Shown piece after piece: positions 55,471 to 63,704 of a stretch of 64,000 bases of DNA; the first letter of the stretch is position 1; the number at the start of each line of letters is the position of its first letter. The translations under genes were made by a program, and so were the position numbers. The stretch spans positions 434,001 to 498,000 of the forward strand of contig NZ_JABEQK010000001.1 in assembly GCF_014174275.1 (NCBI RefSeq), read 5' to 3'. The DNA is from Gluconacetobacter takamatsuzukensis (lineage in GTDB: Bacteria > Pseudomonadota > Alphaproteobacteria > Acetobacterales > Acetobacteraceae). Under the pieces are notes generated by a model. The model was not told the DNA's origin and made no database searches. It saw only the letters and a program-made list of their open reading frames with translations.

Positions 55471-56880
55471 GTGACATCTCCGGTGATTGTCTGGTTTCGC
55501 CATGATTTTCGTCTGGCGGACAATGCGGCGCTGACGGCGGCGGTGGAAACCGGGGCGCCGGTGCTGTGCATCCATATTCTGGAGGGAGCGGCTGACCAGG
55601 TTGCGGCGCGCTGGTGGCTGGGGCGGGCACTGGAGCTGTTCGATGCGGCCCTGCGGCAGCGTGGCGGGGGACTGCATGTCTTCGATGGGCCCGCGATGCA
55701 GGTTCTGCCGGCGCTGGTTGCCGCAACCGGGGCGCGGGCGGTGTTCTGGAACCGGCGCTACGATCCCGAGGGGCGGGAGACCGATACGCGGCTGAAGGCC
55801 CTGCTGAAGGCGGGGGGAACGCCGGTGCAGAGCTTTTCCGGCGCGCTGCTGCATGAGCCGTGGACGGTCCGGACCCGGACCGGGCAGCCCTATCACGTCT
55901 TTGGCGCCTATTGGCGCGCGGCCTGCCAGATGGGGCATGAACGGTCGCCGTTGCCGGCTCCGCGGACGATTGCGTTTGCCGCGCCGGATCCGGGCTGCCT
56001 GCCGCCGATGGTGGATGCCGGCGCCATTGGGCGGGAGATGCGGGCGACCGGCTGGACGGACGGGCTGGAGGCGGCCTGGCGGCCTGACGAGGAATCGGCA
56101 CAGGCGGCGCTGGCGCGGTTTCTGGACGGGCCGCTGGAGGAATACGCGCGGGATCGGGATTTCCCGGCGCGGCCGGCGACTTCCTGCCTCTCGCCTTTCC
56201 TGCGCTGGGGGCATGTCACGCCCGCGCAGATCCGGGAGGCAGCTGTGGCGCGGCCTCCATCGGGTGGTCTGGCGAAATTCATGGCGGAGCTGGGCTGGCG
56301 GGAGTTTGCGTGGTCGGTGCTGTTCACGCGTCCTGAGCTGGCTTCGCGCAATCTGCGTCCGGAATTCGACGCCATGCCGTGGCGCCGCGATCGGGACGGG
56401 TTGCAGGCGTGGGCGCGTGGGCGGACCGGCTACCCGCTGGTGGATGCCGGCATGCGCCAGTTATGGCGGACGGGGTGGATGCATAACCGCGTGCGCATGG
56501 TGGCGGCCTCGTTCCTGGTGAAGCATCTGTTGATCGACTGGCGGGAGGGGGAGCGCTGGTTCGCGCGCACGCTGGTCGATTACGACCCGGCCAGCAACGG
56601 TATGAACTGGCAATGGGTCGCGGGGACAGGCGTGGAGGCCGCGCCCTTTTTCCGGATGATGAATCCGCTGATCCAGTCGCGCAAATTCGACCCGTCCGGC
56701 GCCTATATCCGCGCCTGGGTGCCGGAGCTGGCGGGGCTGGCGGATGGGCAGATCCATACGCCGTGGCTGGCCGGGGGGGCTGCGGGCTATCCGGCGCCGA
56801 TCGTGGGGCATGAGGCGGCGCGAGAACGGGCCTTGTCCGCGTGGCGTGGGTTGCGCGGGCCCGTGGAAGAGGAAGAGTAG
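55471..56880 (+). CDS. phrB: Deoxyribodipyrimidine photolyase
   Basis: This 469-aa flavoprotein splits cyclobutane pyrimidine dimers using blue light. The N-terminal alpha/beta domain (VIVWFRHDFRLADNAAL) binds the antenna chromophore. The C-terminal FAD-binding domain is complete: GYPLVDAGMRQLWRTGWMHN, RMVAASFLVKHLLIDWREGE, and the conserved DYDPASNGMNWQWVAGTGVE. Tryptophans of the electron path are present. The GTG at 55471 after GGATCGG fits the expected N-terminus. Cryptochrome-like roles cannot be excluded but are less likely. It ends 16 nt before the end of the convergent ornithine cyclodeaminase-like gene. Confidence 0.95.
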   Translation: MTSPVIVWFRHDFRLADNAALTAAVETGAPVLCIHILEGAADQVAARWWLGRALELFDAALRQRGGGLHVFDGPAMQVLPALVAATGARAVFWNRRYDPEGRETDTRLKALLKAGGTPVQSFSGALLHEPWTVRTRTGQPYHVFGAYWRAACQMGHERSPLPAPRTIAFAAPDPGCLPPMVDAGAIGREMRATGWTDGLEAAWRPDEESAQAALARFLDGPLEEYARDRDFPARPATSCLSPFLRWGHVTPAQIREAAVARPPSGGLAKFMAELGWREFAWSVLFTRPELASRNLRPEFDAMPWRRDRDGLQAWARGRTGYPLVDAGMRQLWRTGWMHNRVRMVAASFLVKHLLIDWREGERWFARTLVDYDPASNGMNWQWVAGTGVEAAPFFRMMNPLIQSRKFDPSGAYIRAWVPELAGLADGQIHTPWLAGGAAGYPAPIVGHEAARERALSAWRGLRGPVEEEE

Positions 56881-56896
56881 GGCCGTTGGCGGGTTC

Positions 56897-57805
56897 TTAG
56901 GCTGCGCCCTCTGCCAGGCGGCGGCGGGCGAGGCGGCAGGCTGCCAGATCCCACGCCGCGCAGCCGACCGATTTGAAGAGGACCGGCATGTCGGGGGGCG
57001 GAGGGGTGTCGATCGCCGTGGCCAGCGGGTGGACGGTCTGCCAGTCCACGCCGGCCTGGATCAGGTCGCCGGCTTCGGAGGGTGCGCCGATCGGGTCGTC
57101 GACGAAGAGGCGGCTGTTCAGGACCAGGTTCGGGCCGATCTCGATCATTTCCGGTCGGTAGGCGCCGACGCCGATGACCAGGCGGCCGGGGCGTGGGGCG
57201 GCGTCATAGACGATCTGGTGGCTGCTGGTAGTGGTGATGATTATGTCGGCGGCCTCGGCGTCGCCGGGGGCTTCGGGGCGGACATGGTGGCCTGTCGGGT
57301 CCAGCGCGGTGCACAGGGCGGCTACCGCAGCCGGTTTGCGGCCGCGGATGCGGATGGTGGCCTCGGGGTGGAGGGCCCGCAGGGCGTGGACATGGCCCTT
57401 GGCCTGCGTGCCGGCACCGATGACCAGGACGTGGCGCGGTGCGGTGCGATGGAGCAGGCGGATGGCCAGCATCGACATCGCGGCGGTGCGGCGCCCTGTG
57501 GTTTCGGGCCCGTCGAGGGTGAAGAGGAAGGCGCCGTCGCGGGCGTCGCAGCACGTGACCTGGCCCTGGATCACGGGCAGCGCGCGGTTGCCGTGAAAGA
57601 TCGTGATCAGCTTGGTTGCCATGATGTCGGGGGCGACGGACGGCATGCAGAGCAGGTGGCCGCCGGCATCCGCCGTGTCGATGACCATCCGTTCCGGGGA
57701 AAGGATATCGCCGGCGGCGTAATCCCGCACGACATCGCGCAGGATATCGACCAGTTCGGGGAACGGAAGGAGGTCGGCGGTCTGCCCGGCCGTGAAGATC
57801 TGCAT
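56897..57805 (-). CDS. Ornithine cyclodeaminase/mu-crystallin family protein
   Basis: This is a 302-aa NAD(P)-dependent enzyme of the ornithine cyclodeaminase/alanine dehydrogenase/ketimine reductase family. The C-terminal Rossmann fold shows VLVIGAGTQAKGHVHALR (glycine loop) and IIITTTSSHQIV. The N-terminal MQIFTAGQTADLLPFPELV is typical. It could make proline from ornithine, reduce cyclic ketimines, or act on other imino acids; specificity is not clear. The ATG at 57805 gives the standard start. It stands alone on the minus strand, convergent with photolyase and followed upstream by the feo genes on the same strand. Confidence 0.88.
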   Translation of the reverse strand: MQIFTAGQTADLLPFPELVDILRDVVRDYAAGDILSPERMVIDTADAGGHLLCMPSVAPDIMATKLITIFHGNRALPVIQGQVTCCDARDGAFLFTLDGPETTGRRTAAMSMLAIRLLHRTAPRHVLVIGAGTQAKGHVHALRALHPEATIRIRGRKPAAVAALCTALDPTGHHVRPEAPGDAEAADIIITTTSSHQIVYDAAPRPGRLVIGVGAYRPEMIEIGPNLVLNSRLFVDDPIGAPSEAGDLIQAGVDWQTVHPLATAIDTPPPPDMPVLFKSVGCAAWDLAACRLARRRLAEGAA

Positions 57806-57891
57806 CGGAGCCCCTGGATCGGTTCGGGATAAAAACGTATCTCGCCGTTCCGGCAGTGGCAATGTCGGTTTCCGCGTGTCCGGTCAGGCGC

Positions 57892-58131
57892 CTAGTGGCA
57901 GCCGCTGTCGCCGGGGCCGCATTTGGTGCAGGCGCCGCAGCCGGTGGGGCGTTTTTGCCCCTGTCGGGCGCGTTGCGTGGCCCGGTCGCGCAGGGCGCGG
58001 GGGGCGTGGACCACGCGCAGCATGTCGGCGCTGGTGCGCCAGAACATGCCCTGGCTGGCGGGCACCAGCCGGCGCACCCAGTAGAGCGCTGAGGCGGTGA
58101 CGATGGCGACGATGACGATGGTTTCGATCAT
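57892..58131 (-). CDS. FeoB-associated Cys-rich membrane protein
   Basis: This is a 79-aa small protein with one N-terminal membrane segment (ETIVIVAIVTASALYWV) and a C-terminal Cys cluster GCGACTKCGPGDSGCH, able to hold metal or an Fe-S centre. That architecture and its place as third gene after feoA and feoB match the FeoB-associated Cys-rich group (Pfam FeoB_associated), which fills the FeoC-like slot in many bacteria. The ATG at 58131 overlaps the feoB stop by 4 nt. It may tune or protect FeoB. Confidence 0.82.
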   Translation of the reverse strand: MIETIVIVAIVTASALYWVRRLVPASQGMFWRTSADMLRVVHAPRALRDRATQRARQGQKRPTGCGACTKCGPGDSGCH

Positions 58132-59972
58132 GGACTGCCCCCCCAACCGAGAAGAAGCGAGATGTGCCAGGTGATGAAGGCGGCGCCGTAGGCCATGGCG
58201 AACAGGTAGCCTGCCGTTATGCCGACCATGCGCCAGGACCCGGTCTCACGCCGGATCACCGCCAGGGTGGAAAAACATTGTGGCGCGAAGATGTACCATG
58301 TCAGCAGCGACAGGGCCGTGCCGAGGCTCCAGTGTGCCGAGAGCAGCGGCAGGAGCTGGCTGGCGGCGTCGCTGTCGGCGGCGCCCAGGGAATAGACGGT
58401 GGCCAGGGCGCTGACCGCGACCTCGCGCGCTGCCAGGCCGGGGATCAGGCTGACGCAGATCTGCCAGTTGAAGCCGATCGGGGCCATGACATAGAGCATC
58501 CAGTGCCCGATCCGGCCGGCCAGGCTCCATTCGATCGCGGGGCCGACGGCGCCGGCCGGCGGGGCGGGGAAGCTGGCGAGCGCCCAGAGCAGCACGCTGA
58601 CCGTGACGATGATCGAGCCCACGCGGGACAGGAAGATCACGGCCCGCTGCTTCAACCCCAGCGCGAGGTCGCGCGGATTGGGCAGCCGGTAGGCCGGCAG
58701 TTCCAGCAGCAGGGGATGTTCCTCCTGCCTGTCGCGGTTCTTCAGCACCCGTGCCACCACGAGCGCGCTGAGGATGCCGGCCATGTAGAGCGCGAACAGT
58801 ACCAGCCCGTGCAGGTTGAACAGGCCGGCGACCCGGCGTTCGGGGACGAAGGCCGCGATCAGCAGCGTATAGACCGGCAGCCGGGCGGAGCATGTCATGA
58901 GCGGGGCGATCAGGATCGTGATCATCCGGTCGCGCGGGTTCTGGATCGTGCGGGTGGCCATGATGCCCGGCACCGCGCAGGCGAAGCTGGACAGAAGGGG
59001 GATGAACGACCGGCCGCTCAGCCCTGCCGTGGCCATGATCCGGTCCAGCAGGAAGGCGGCGCGGGGCAGGTAGCCCGATTCCTCCAGCGCCAGGATCCAC
59101 AGGAACAGGATCAGGATCTGCGGCAGGAACACCACCACGCTGCCCGCGCCGGCGATGACGCCATCGACGATCAGGCTGCGCAGGGCGCCGTCGGGCAGCA
59201 CGGCGCCGACCGCCTGGCCCAGCGCCGCCGTGCCGGCATCCAGCAGGTCCATCACCGGCTGGGCCCAGGAGAAGACCGCCTGGAACATGACGAACATCAG
59301 GGCGAACAGGATCACCATCCCCCAGACGGGGTGGAGGAACCAGCGGTCCAGACGTTCTTCCAGCGCCAGGCCCAGCCGCGAGGGGCGGGTGACGCAGTCG
59401 GCCAGGATGCGCCGGGCCTCGGCATGGAAATCGCTGCCCGGGGGCAGGGCGGCCGGCGGCGGCGGGGGCGGCAGGTCGAGGGCTTGCAGGAGTTGCTGGC
59501 CGCCGTCGCGGCGGATGCCGACCGCCGTGACCACGGGGGCGCCGAATTCGGCGGACAGGCGCGGCACGTCGATGGCGATGCCCTGGCGCTTCGCCGCGTC
59601 GATCATGTTCAGCACGAGGATCATCGGCCGGCCCATCTGCCGGACTTCGAGCGCGAAGCGCAGGTGCAGGCGCAGGTTGGTGGCGTCCACCACGCAGACC
59701 AGCAGTTCCGGCGCCGGTTCGCCGCGATAGGTGCCGGCGCAGACGTCGCGGGTCACGGCTTCGTCGGGGCTGGTGGCGACCAGGCTGTAGGCGCCCGGCA
59801 GGTCGAGCAGGCGCACCGCCAGCCCGTTGGGGGTGGTCAGCCGCCCGACCTTGCGTTCGACCGTGACGCCGGCATAGTTCGCCACCTTCTGCCGGCTGCC
59901 GGTCAGGAGGTTGAACAGGGCCGTCTTGCCGCAGTTCGGATTGCCGACCAGGGCGGCGTTGAGTACGCTCAT
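58128..59972 (-). CDS. feoB: Ferrous iron transporter FeoB
   Basis: FeoB is the GTP-dependent inner-membrane channel for Fe(II). It has 614 aa from the ATG at 59972 (MSVLNAALVGNPNCGKT). The G domain shows G1 GNPNCGKT (residues 10-17), G3 DLPGAY and G4 NMID. A helical GDI-like spacer follows, then the membrane part with two Gate motifs containing Cys (PLLSSFACAVPGIMATR and the symmetric SLIPGLAAREVAVSALA). At 614 aa it is on the short side of the 700-770 of enterobacterial FeoB. It lies 16 nt after feoA. Confidence 0.96.
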   Translation of the reverse strand: MSVLNAALVGNPNCGKTALFNLLTGSRQKVANYAGVTVERKVGRLTTPNGLAVRLLDLPGAYSLVATSPDEAVTRDVCAGTYRGEPAPELLVCVVDATNLRLHLRFALEVRQMGRPMILVLNMIDAAKRQGIAIDVPRLSAEFGAPVVTAVGIRRDGGQQLLQALDLPPPPPPAALPPGSDFHAEARRILADCVTRPSRLGLALEERLDRWFLHPVWGMVILFALMFVMFQAVFSWAQPVMDLLDAGTAALGQAVGAVLPDGALRSLIVDGVIAGAGSVVVFLPQILILFLWILALEESGYLPRAAFLLDRIMATAGLSGRSFIPLLSSFACAVPGIMATRTIQNPRDRMITILIAPLMTCSARLPVYTLLIAAFVPERRVAGLFNLHGLVLFALYMAGILSALVVARVLKNRDRQEEHPLLLELPAYRLPNPRDLALGLKQRAVIFLSRVGSIIVTVSVLLWALASFPAPPAGAVGPAIEWSLAGRIGHWMLYVMAPIGFNWQICVSLIPGLAAREVAVSALATVYSLGAADSDAASQLLPLLSAHWSLGTALSLLTWYIFAPQCFSTLAVIRRETGSWRMVGITAGYLFAMAYGAAFITWHISLLLGWGGSP

Positions 59973-59988
59973 GCCACGGGCCCGGGGG

Positions 59989-60228
59989 TCAGGCCGCGTC
60001 GCGCAGCAGGACGCGCGCCGCTTCCGCGCGGCGCAGGGCGAAACGGGTGAAGCCGATGCCGACCGCGATCGGGTCCGCGCCGATCGGCCCCACGGCGACG
60101 ATGCGGATGGGTTCGCCCGGCACGAAACCCAGGGCGCGCAGCCGCTCGGCCACCGGGTCGCCGGCCGTGTGGTCTTCCACATGGTCGATGATGGCGCTGC
60201 CCCCCAGTTTCAGTTCGTTCAGTCGCAT
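59989..60228 (-). CDS. feoA: Ferrous iron transport protein FeoA
   Basis: This is a 79-aa SH3-like protein that activates FeoB. The start MRLNELKLGGSAIIDHVED and the segment AERLRALGFVPGEPIRIVAVGPIG match the FeoA core; the C-terminal FALRRAEAARVLL completes the small barrel. It is the first gene of the minus-strand unit feoA-feoB-Cys-rich protein, 16 nt before feoB. An AT-rich tract upstream (60257-60282) may be a Fur-type site, so iron-repressed expression is likely but not shown. It is cytosolic. Confidence 0.93.
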   Translation of the reverse strand: MRLNELKLGGSAIIDHVEDHTAGDPVAERLRALGFVPGEPIRIVAVGPIGADPIAVGIGFTRFALRRAEAARVLLRDAA

Positions 60229-60420
60229 CCCGGATCCGTTTCGGCACTTCAGGTTCAGTTGAGAATAATACTTAATATTTAAGCGTGCCGATGTCCATTG
60301 TGCCGGCTGCATTCCACCCGCTCGGGGCCGCATGGGGGGCCATGCGGCGACCGTGAGATCGGGAAGCAGGAGGGGGGAAAGGTCACGGGAACGGCTTATG
60401 AAACAGCCTGTTGCCTCGCA
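60229..60420 (-). other. feo promoter region
   Basis: This non-coding stretch precedes feoA and contains the AT-rich candidate Fur/Irr site at 60257-60282; the rest is GC-rich with no gene. Repeat copy E adjoins it. Confidence 0.5.
60257..60282 (-). promoter_or_regulatory. AT-rich candidate iron-responsive site before feoA
   Basis: A compact AT-rich tract (core GAATAATACTTAATATTTAA on the plus strand) stands out from the GC-rich surroundings 29-54 nt before the feoA start. It resembles a Fur or Irr box in composition, but the match to the 19-bp Fur consensus is loose. Confidence 0.35.
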
Positions 60421-60582
60421 GAGCGTGACCGGAAATGGGGGCTGGTGAGCGAGAGCAGCCCGAAGGGCTGCGCCCGTCGTGTGTTTCCGGGCATCGGAGC
60501 GGAGCGGCCTTGATGGCCGTGAGCACCGAAGCACAGGAAATGCGCGCCGGATCGCCACCCGCGCGCATTCCCGGCCACGCTC
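60421..60582 (-). repeat. Structured intergenic repeat, copy E (long form, minus orientation)
   Basis: Arms at 60421-60437 and 60566-60582 differ at two places, both U-G compatible when read on the minus strand. The minus-strand stop TGA (60583-60585) of the next gene is directly followed by GAGCGTGGCC. The third internal stem is GCAGCCC/GGGCTGC here and GTGCCGC/GCGGCAC in copy A, a compensatory exchange. It carries the long-form central hairpin. Confidence 0.85.
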
Positions 60583-61035
60583 TCAGATGGGGGGGCGGAG
60601 GTGGAGGGTGATGCGCATGGCTTCGGCCGAGAGGCGGGCGCCGCTGGCGGTGGCGGCCGTGAGATCGATATCCACCTGGTGGTTGTTTTCCATCAGCTTG
60701 CTGCCCAGGCCCTTGCCCATCGTCGCCTCGGCCTGCACCGCCCAGTAGGTGCCGTCGAAATCCTGCAGGCGGGCGAGGTTGCGGACGGTGCCGTGGCCCT
60801 GGATGTGCGAATAGCCGACGCTGCCCAGCCCACCGCCGGAAATCGTGAAGTCGTAGGAGCGGCCGGCATAGACCAGTTGCCCGGTGCCCCAGGTGTAGCC
60901 CGCGCCGACTCCGATCTCCTTCATCATGAAGGTGACGTGCCCGGTCGTCATGGCTGCCGGGTCGGGCGTTGCGCAAACCGCCGCATGGAGGCCCAGGGCG
61001 TAGAGAGACAGTCCGGCGGACAGGATTTTCTTCAC
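60583..61035 (-). CDS. Secreted protein, DUF1134-like
   Basis: This is a 150-aa exported protein. The signal peptide ends about ALGLHAAVCA. The mature part is Gly-rich and beta-like: VGAGYTWGTGQLVYAGRSYDFTISGGGLGSVGYS, followed by GTVRNLARLQDFDGTYWAVQAEATMGKGLGS. The arrangement recalls DUF1134 (EipA-like envelope proteins of alphaproteobacteria), but the match is partial and uncertain. It is periplasmic. It is divergent from mntH (217-nt gap) and ends directly in repeat E. Function is unknown; an envelope-integrity role is only a suggestion. Confidence 0.65.
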   Translation of the reverse strand: MKKILSAGLSLYALGLHAAVCATPDPAAMTTGHVTFMMKEIGVGAGYTWGTGQLVYAGRSYDFTISGGGLGSVGYSHIQGHGTVRNLARLQDFDGTYWAVQAEATMGKGLGSKLMENNHQVDIDLTAATASGARLSAEAMRITLHLRPPI

Positions 61036-61252
61036 GCTGCATCCTCCTCGACAGGGTGCGTGCCGGTCGGCGGCTCCTCACTCAAGACCGATCTCACGGA
61101 TTTTACAATGTGCCTGATGCATCCTTGGGCCGGCGGGCTGTCGCATTGCCTGGGCCACATCATATAGCATGTTGCATATTTCTGGTGTCTGGCCCTAGGC
61201 TGGGGCCGCAGGCGGTCCGTAATCCCGTTTCCGGCGGAGGGCGTTCCCATCG

Positions 61253-62617
61253 ATGTCTGATCGTTCTTCCGGCGCGGATGCGTCCATCGGCATGAAAGAG
61301 GATGGCGGCAGGGGGCGTGCGGGATCGGCACCCGGCCTGGCCGATATCAGCGGCTCGATCCGGATTCCGGCGGGGGCTGCCGGGTGGCGGCGGCTGCTGG
61401 CGTTCCTTGGGCCGGGCTACATGGTTTCGGTCGGCTATATGGACCCCGGCAACTGGGCAACCGACCTCGCCGGCGGTTCGGCGTTCGGCTACACGCTGCT
61501 GTCGGTCGTCATGCTGTCCAACCTGATGGCCATCCTGTTGCAGGCTTTGTCGGCGCGGCTGGGGATCGCTACCGGCCGCGACCTGGCGCAGGCCTGTCGG
61601 GACCGGTTTGCGCCGTGGGTGGCCGTGGTGCTGTGGGTGGCGTGCGAGGCCGCGATCATTGCCTGCGACCTGGCCGAGGTTATCGGCACCGCCATCGCGC
61701 TGCAATTGCTGTTCGGTATTCCCTTGTTGCCCGGCGCGGTGATCACGGCGCTGGACGCGGCGGTGGTGCTGATGCTGGTGAATCGGGGGTTCCGCGTGCT
61801 GGAGGCCTTCGTGATCGGGCTGCTGAGCGTGATCGCGGTGTGTTTCGCGATCCAGATCGTGGCCGCCGCCCCGCCCGTGGCGGCGGTGCTGCGAGGGCTG
61901 GTGCCCCGGCCGGCGATCCTGACCGACCCCGGGATGCTGTATGTTGCCATCGGCATCATCGGGGCGACGGTGATGCCGCATAATCTGTACCTGCATTCCT
62001 CGATCGTGCAGAGCCGGGCCTATGAGCGGTCGGAGGCCGGGCGGCGGGATGCCATCCGCTGGGCCACCTGGGACAGCACGCTGGCACTGATGATGGCGTT
62101 TTTCGTCAATGCCGCGATCCTGATCGTGGCCGCTGTCGCCTTTCATGAGAGCGGGCATCGGGACGTGGCCGATATCGGGCAGGCGTGGCGCCTGATCTCG
62201 CCCCTGCTGGGGCTGGGGGCGGCCGCGACGCTGTTTGCCGTGGCGCTGCTGGCGGCAGGGATGAATTCGACCGTGACCGGGACCCTGGCCGGGCAGATCG
62301 TGATGGAGGGGTTCCTGGATCTGCGCCTGCCGCCCTGGGCGCGGAGGCTGGTCACGCGGGGGCTGGCCATCGTCCCGGTCGTGGTGGTGACGGCGCTGTA
62401 TGGCGATTCGGGCGTCGACCGGCTGCTGGTGTTCAGCCAGGTGGTGCTGTCGCTGCAATTGCCGTTTGCCGTCACTCCGCTGGTCTGGTTTGTGTCCGAC
62501 CGGCGGATGATGGGGCCCTTTGCCATTTCCCGCCCGGTTGCCGGCCTGTCCTGGGCGGTGGCGCTGGTTATCCTGGGGCTGAACGGCAAGCTGCTGTGGG
62601 ATGTGCTGGCGGGCTGA
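61253..62617 (+). CDS. mntH: Nramp-family divalent metal transporter
   Basis: This is a 454-aa inner-membrane transporter for Mn(II) or Fe(II), driven by protons. The metal-binding DPGN is in [17 protein letters not shown] (helix 1) and the MPH motif in [16 protein letters not shown] (helix 6), both intact. About eleven hydrophobic helices are visible. The N-terminal 40 residues are polar and variable. A GC-poor patch (61164-61181) upstream could bind a metal regulator but does not match a known box well. The last 50 nt overlap the 3' end of the convergent CobC-like gene. Confidence 0.94.
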   Translation: MSDRSSGADASIGMKEDGGRGRAGSAPGLADISGSIRIPAGAAGWRRLLAFLGPGYMVSVGYMDPGNWATDLAGGSAFGYTLLSVVMLSNLMAILLQALSARLGIATGRDLAQACRDRFAPWVAVVLWVACEAAIIACDLAEVIGTAIALQLLFGIPLLPGAVITALDAAVVLMLVNRGFRVLEAFVIGLLSVIAVCFAIQIVAAAPPVAAVLRGLVPRPAILTDPGMLYVAIGIIGATVMPHNLYLHSSIVQSRAYERSEAGRRDAIRWATWDSTLALMMAFFVNAAILIVAAVAFHESGHRDVADIGQAWRLISPLLGLGAAATLFAVALLAAGMNSTVTGTLAGQIVMEGFLDLRLPPWARRLVTRGLAIVPVVVVTALYGDSGVDRLLVFSQVVLSLQLPFAVTPLVWFVSDRRMMGPFAISRPVAGLSWAVALVILGLNGKLLWDVLAG

Positions 62618-63185
62618 CCGCCGGCAGCGCGAACAGGCCGGCGCCGCCCTGTGGGGGCGGGGCGGCGAGGAGATCGGGCACCTGGCCGCGCGCGAGGGCC
62701 CAGAGCAGCCGCAGCGGGCCGCCATGGGCGATGACGCCGGCCGGCTGGCCCGCGTGCAGCAGGTTGGTCCAGAAGGACAGGGTGCGCCGGCGCAGGGCGG
62801 CGCCGCTCTCGCCGCCTGGGGGTGCGAAATCCTCGGGGTCCGCCGCCCAGCGATCGAGGGCGGTGCGATCGATCTCCGCCCACGGGCGGCCCTCCCAGAT
62901 GCCGAAATCCAGTTCCGCCAGGCGGGGGTCGATCCGCAATTCCAGGCCGGTCGCGCCGGCCAGCCGTGCGGCGACCATGCGGCAGCGGGCGGCCGGTGCG
63001 CTGTGGAGCACGCGGATTGCGGCACCGCGCGCCAGCACCGCCAGCCCGTCGGCATAGGCCTCCCACCCCGGGCGCAGGGCGACGTCCAGCCGGCCGTAAC
63101 AGGTGCCGGGGGGCATTGCCACGGGCGGGTGACGGGCCAGAAGCAGGGAACGGCTGGCGGCCGGATCGGCGGGAGGGAGGGTCAT
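62568..63185 (-). CDS. Histidine phosphatase, CobC (alpha-ribazole phosphatase)-like
   Basis: This is a 205-aa phosphoglycerate mutase-type phosphatase. The N-terminal [22 protein letters not shown] has the catalytic RH and the CYGRLD segment seen in Cob[19 protein letters not shown] and the second catalytic His in [14 protein letters not shown] follow. CobC removes the phosphate of alpha-ribazole phosphate in cobalamin assembly. A cobalamin riboswitch about 190 nt away on the other strand supports this role. It overlaps mntH by 50 nt at the 3' ends. The start may be 63185 or 63221. Confidence 0.85.
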   Translation of the reverse strand: MTLPPADPAASRSLLLARHPPVAMPPGTCYGRLDVALRPGWEAYADGLAVLARGAAIRVLHSAPAARCRMVAARLAGATGLELRIDPRLAELDFGIWEGRPWAEIDRTALDRWAADPEDFAPPGGESGAALRRRTLSFWTNLLHAGQPAGVIAHGGPLRLLWALARGQVPDLLAAPPPQGGAGLFALPAVSPPAHPTAACRSAPG

Positions 63186-63347
63186 GTCCGCGATCAATCG
63201 GGATCGGGGGCCTGCGATCAAGGGAAAAGAAACAATGCCGCTGGACGGGCTGGTTTCGCGGAAACGTTGCGTGCCCCGGATCGGGGCGTGGGGCGCGCCT
63301 GTTCCGGCTGGGGTAAGGGTTTTATTGCTTGAGCGCGTGCGTTTTTC

Positions 63348-63375
63348 TTGACAGGGAAGGCGCAGATTCTATGAA
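63348..63375 (+). promoter_or_regulatory. Sigma-70-type promoter for the cobalamin riboswitch transcript
   Basis: A perfect TTGACA (63348-63353), a 16-nt spacer and TATGAA (63370-63375) lie just before the riboswitch, so transcription would start near 63382. Confidence 0.75.
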
Positions 63376-63378
63376 GGG

Positions 63379-63600
63379 CGCGATGGTTCCTCGTTAATGA
63401 GGATTAAAAGGGAACACAGTGCGGGTCGCGAGGCCCAAGCCTGTGGCTGTCCCCGCAACTGTAGGCGGCATGTTCACGCATCGCCGGGCGTCATGGCCCG
63501 GGGCCACTGGGGTTTCGTTCGACCCGGGAAGGCCATGCGGGACGACAACCGCGAGCCAGGAGACCTGCCGTCAGCACTGGTTGCGACCGGGAACCGTCAG
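63379..63600 (+). ncRNA. Cobalamin (B12) riboswitch
   Basis: A leader RNA of about 220 nt. The B12 box AGCCAGGAGACCTGCC is at 63554-63569. The 5' part has the GGTTCC ... GGGAAC pairing and the CCCGCAACTGT core (about 63452), both diagnostic. A GC-rich expression platform follows, near the start of the TonB receptor at 63705. Adenosylcobalamin binding would block expression when B12 is plentiful. Confidence 0.93.
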
Positions 63601-63704
63601 GCGGGGTGATCTGGCGGGCGGACAGGGACGTCATCGCGGTATCGGATGACGGATCTTGGCCCGTGCTCTCGTGGCAGCCGCGCATGGTCACGAGAACGGT
63701 CCCG

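Noticed and set aside
61164-61181. Metal regulator (Mur/MntR) box upstream of mntH
   Set aside because: The AT-rich patch has poor dyad symmetry (about 5 of 9 positions) and no good consensus match.
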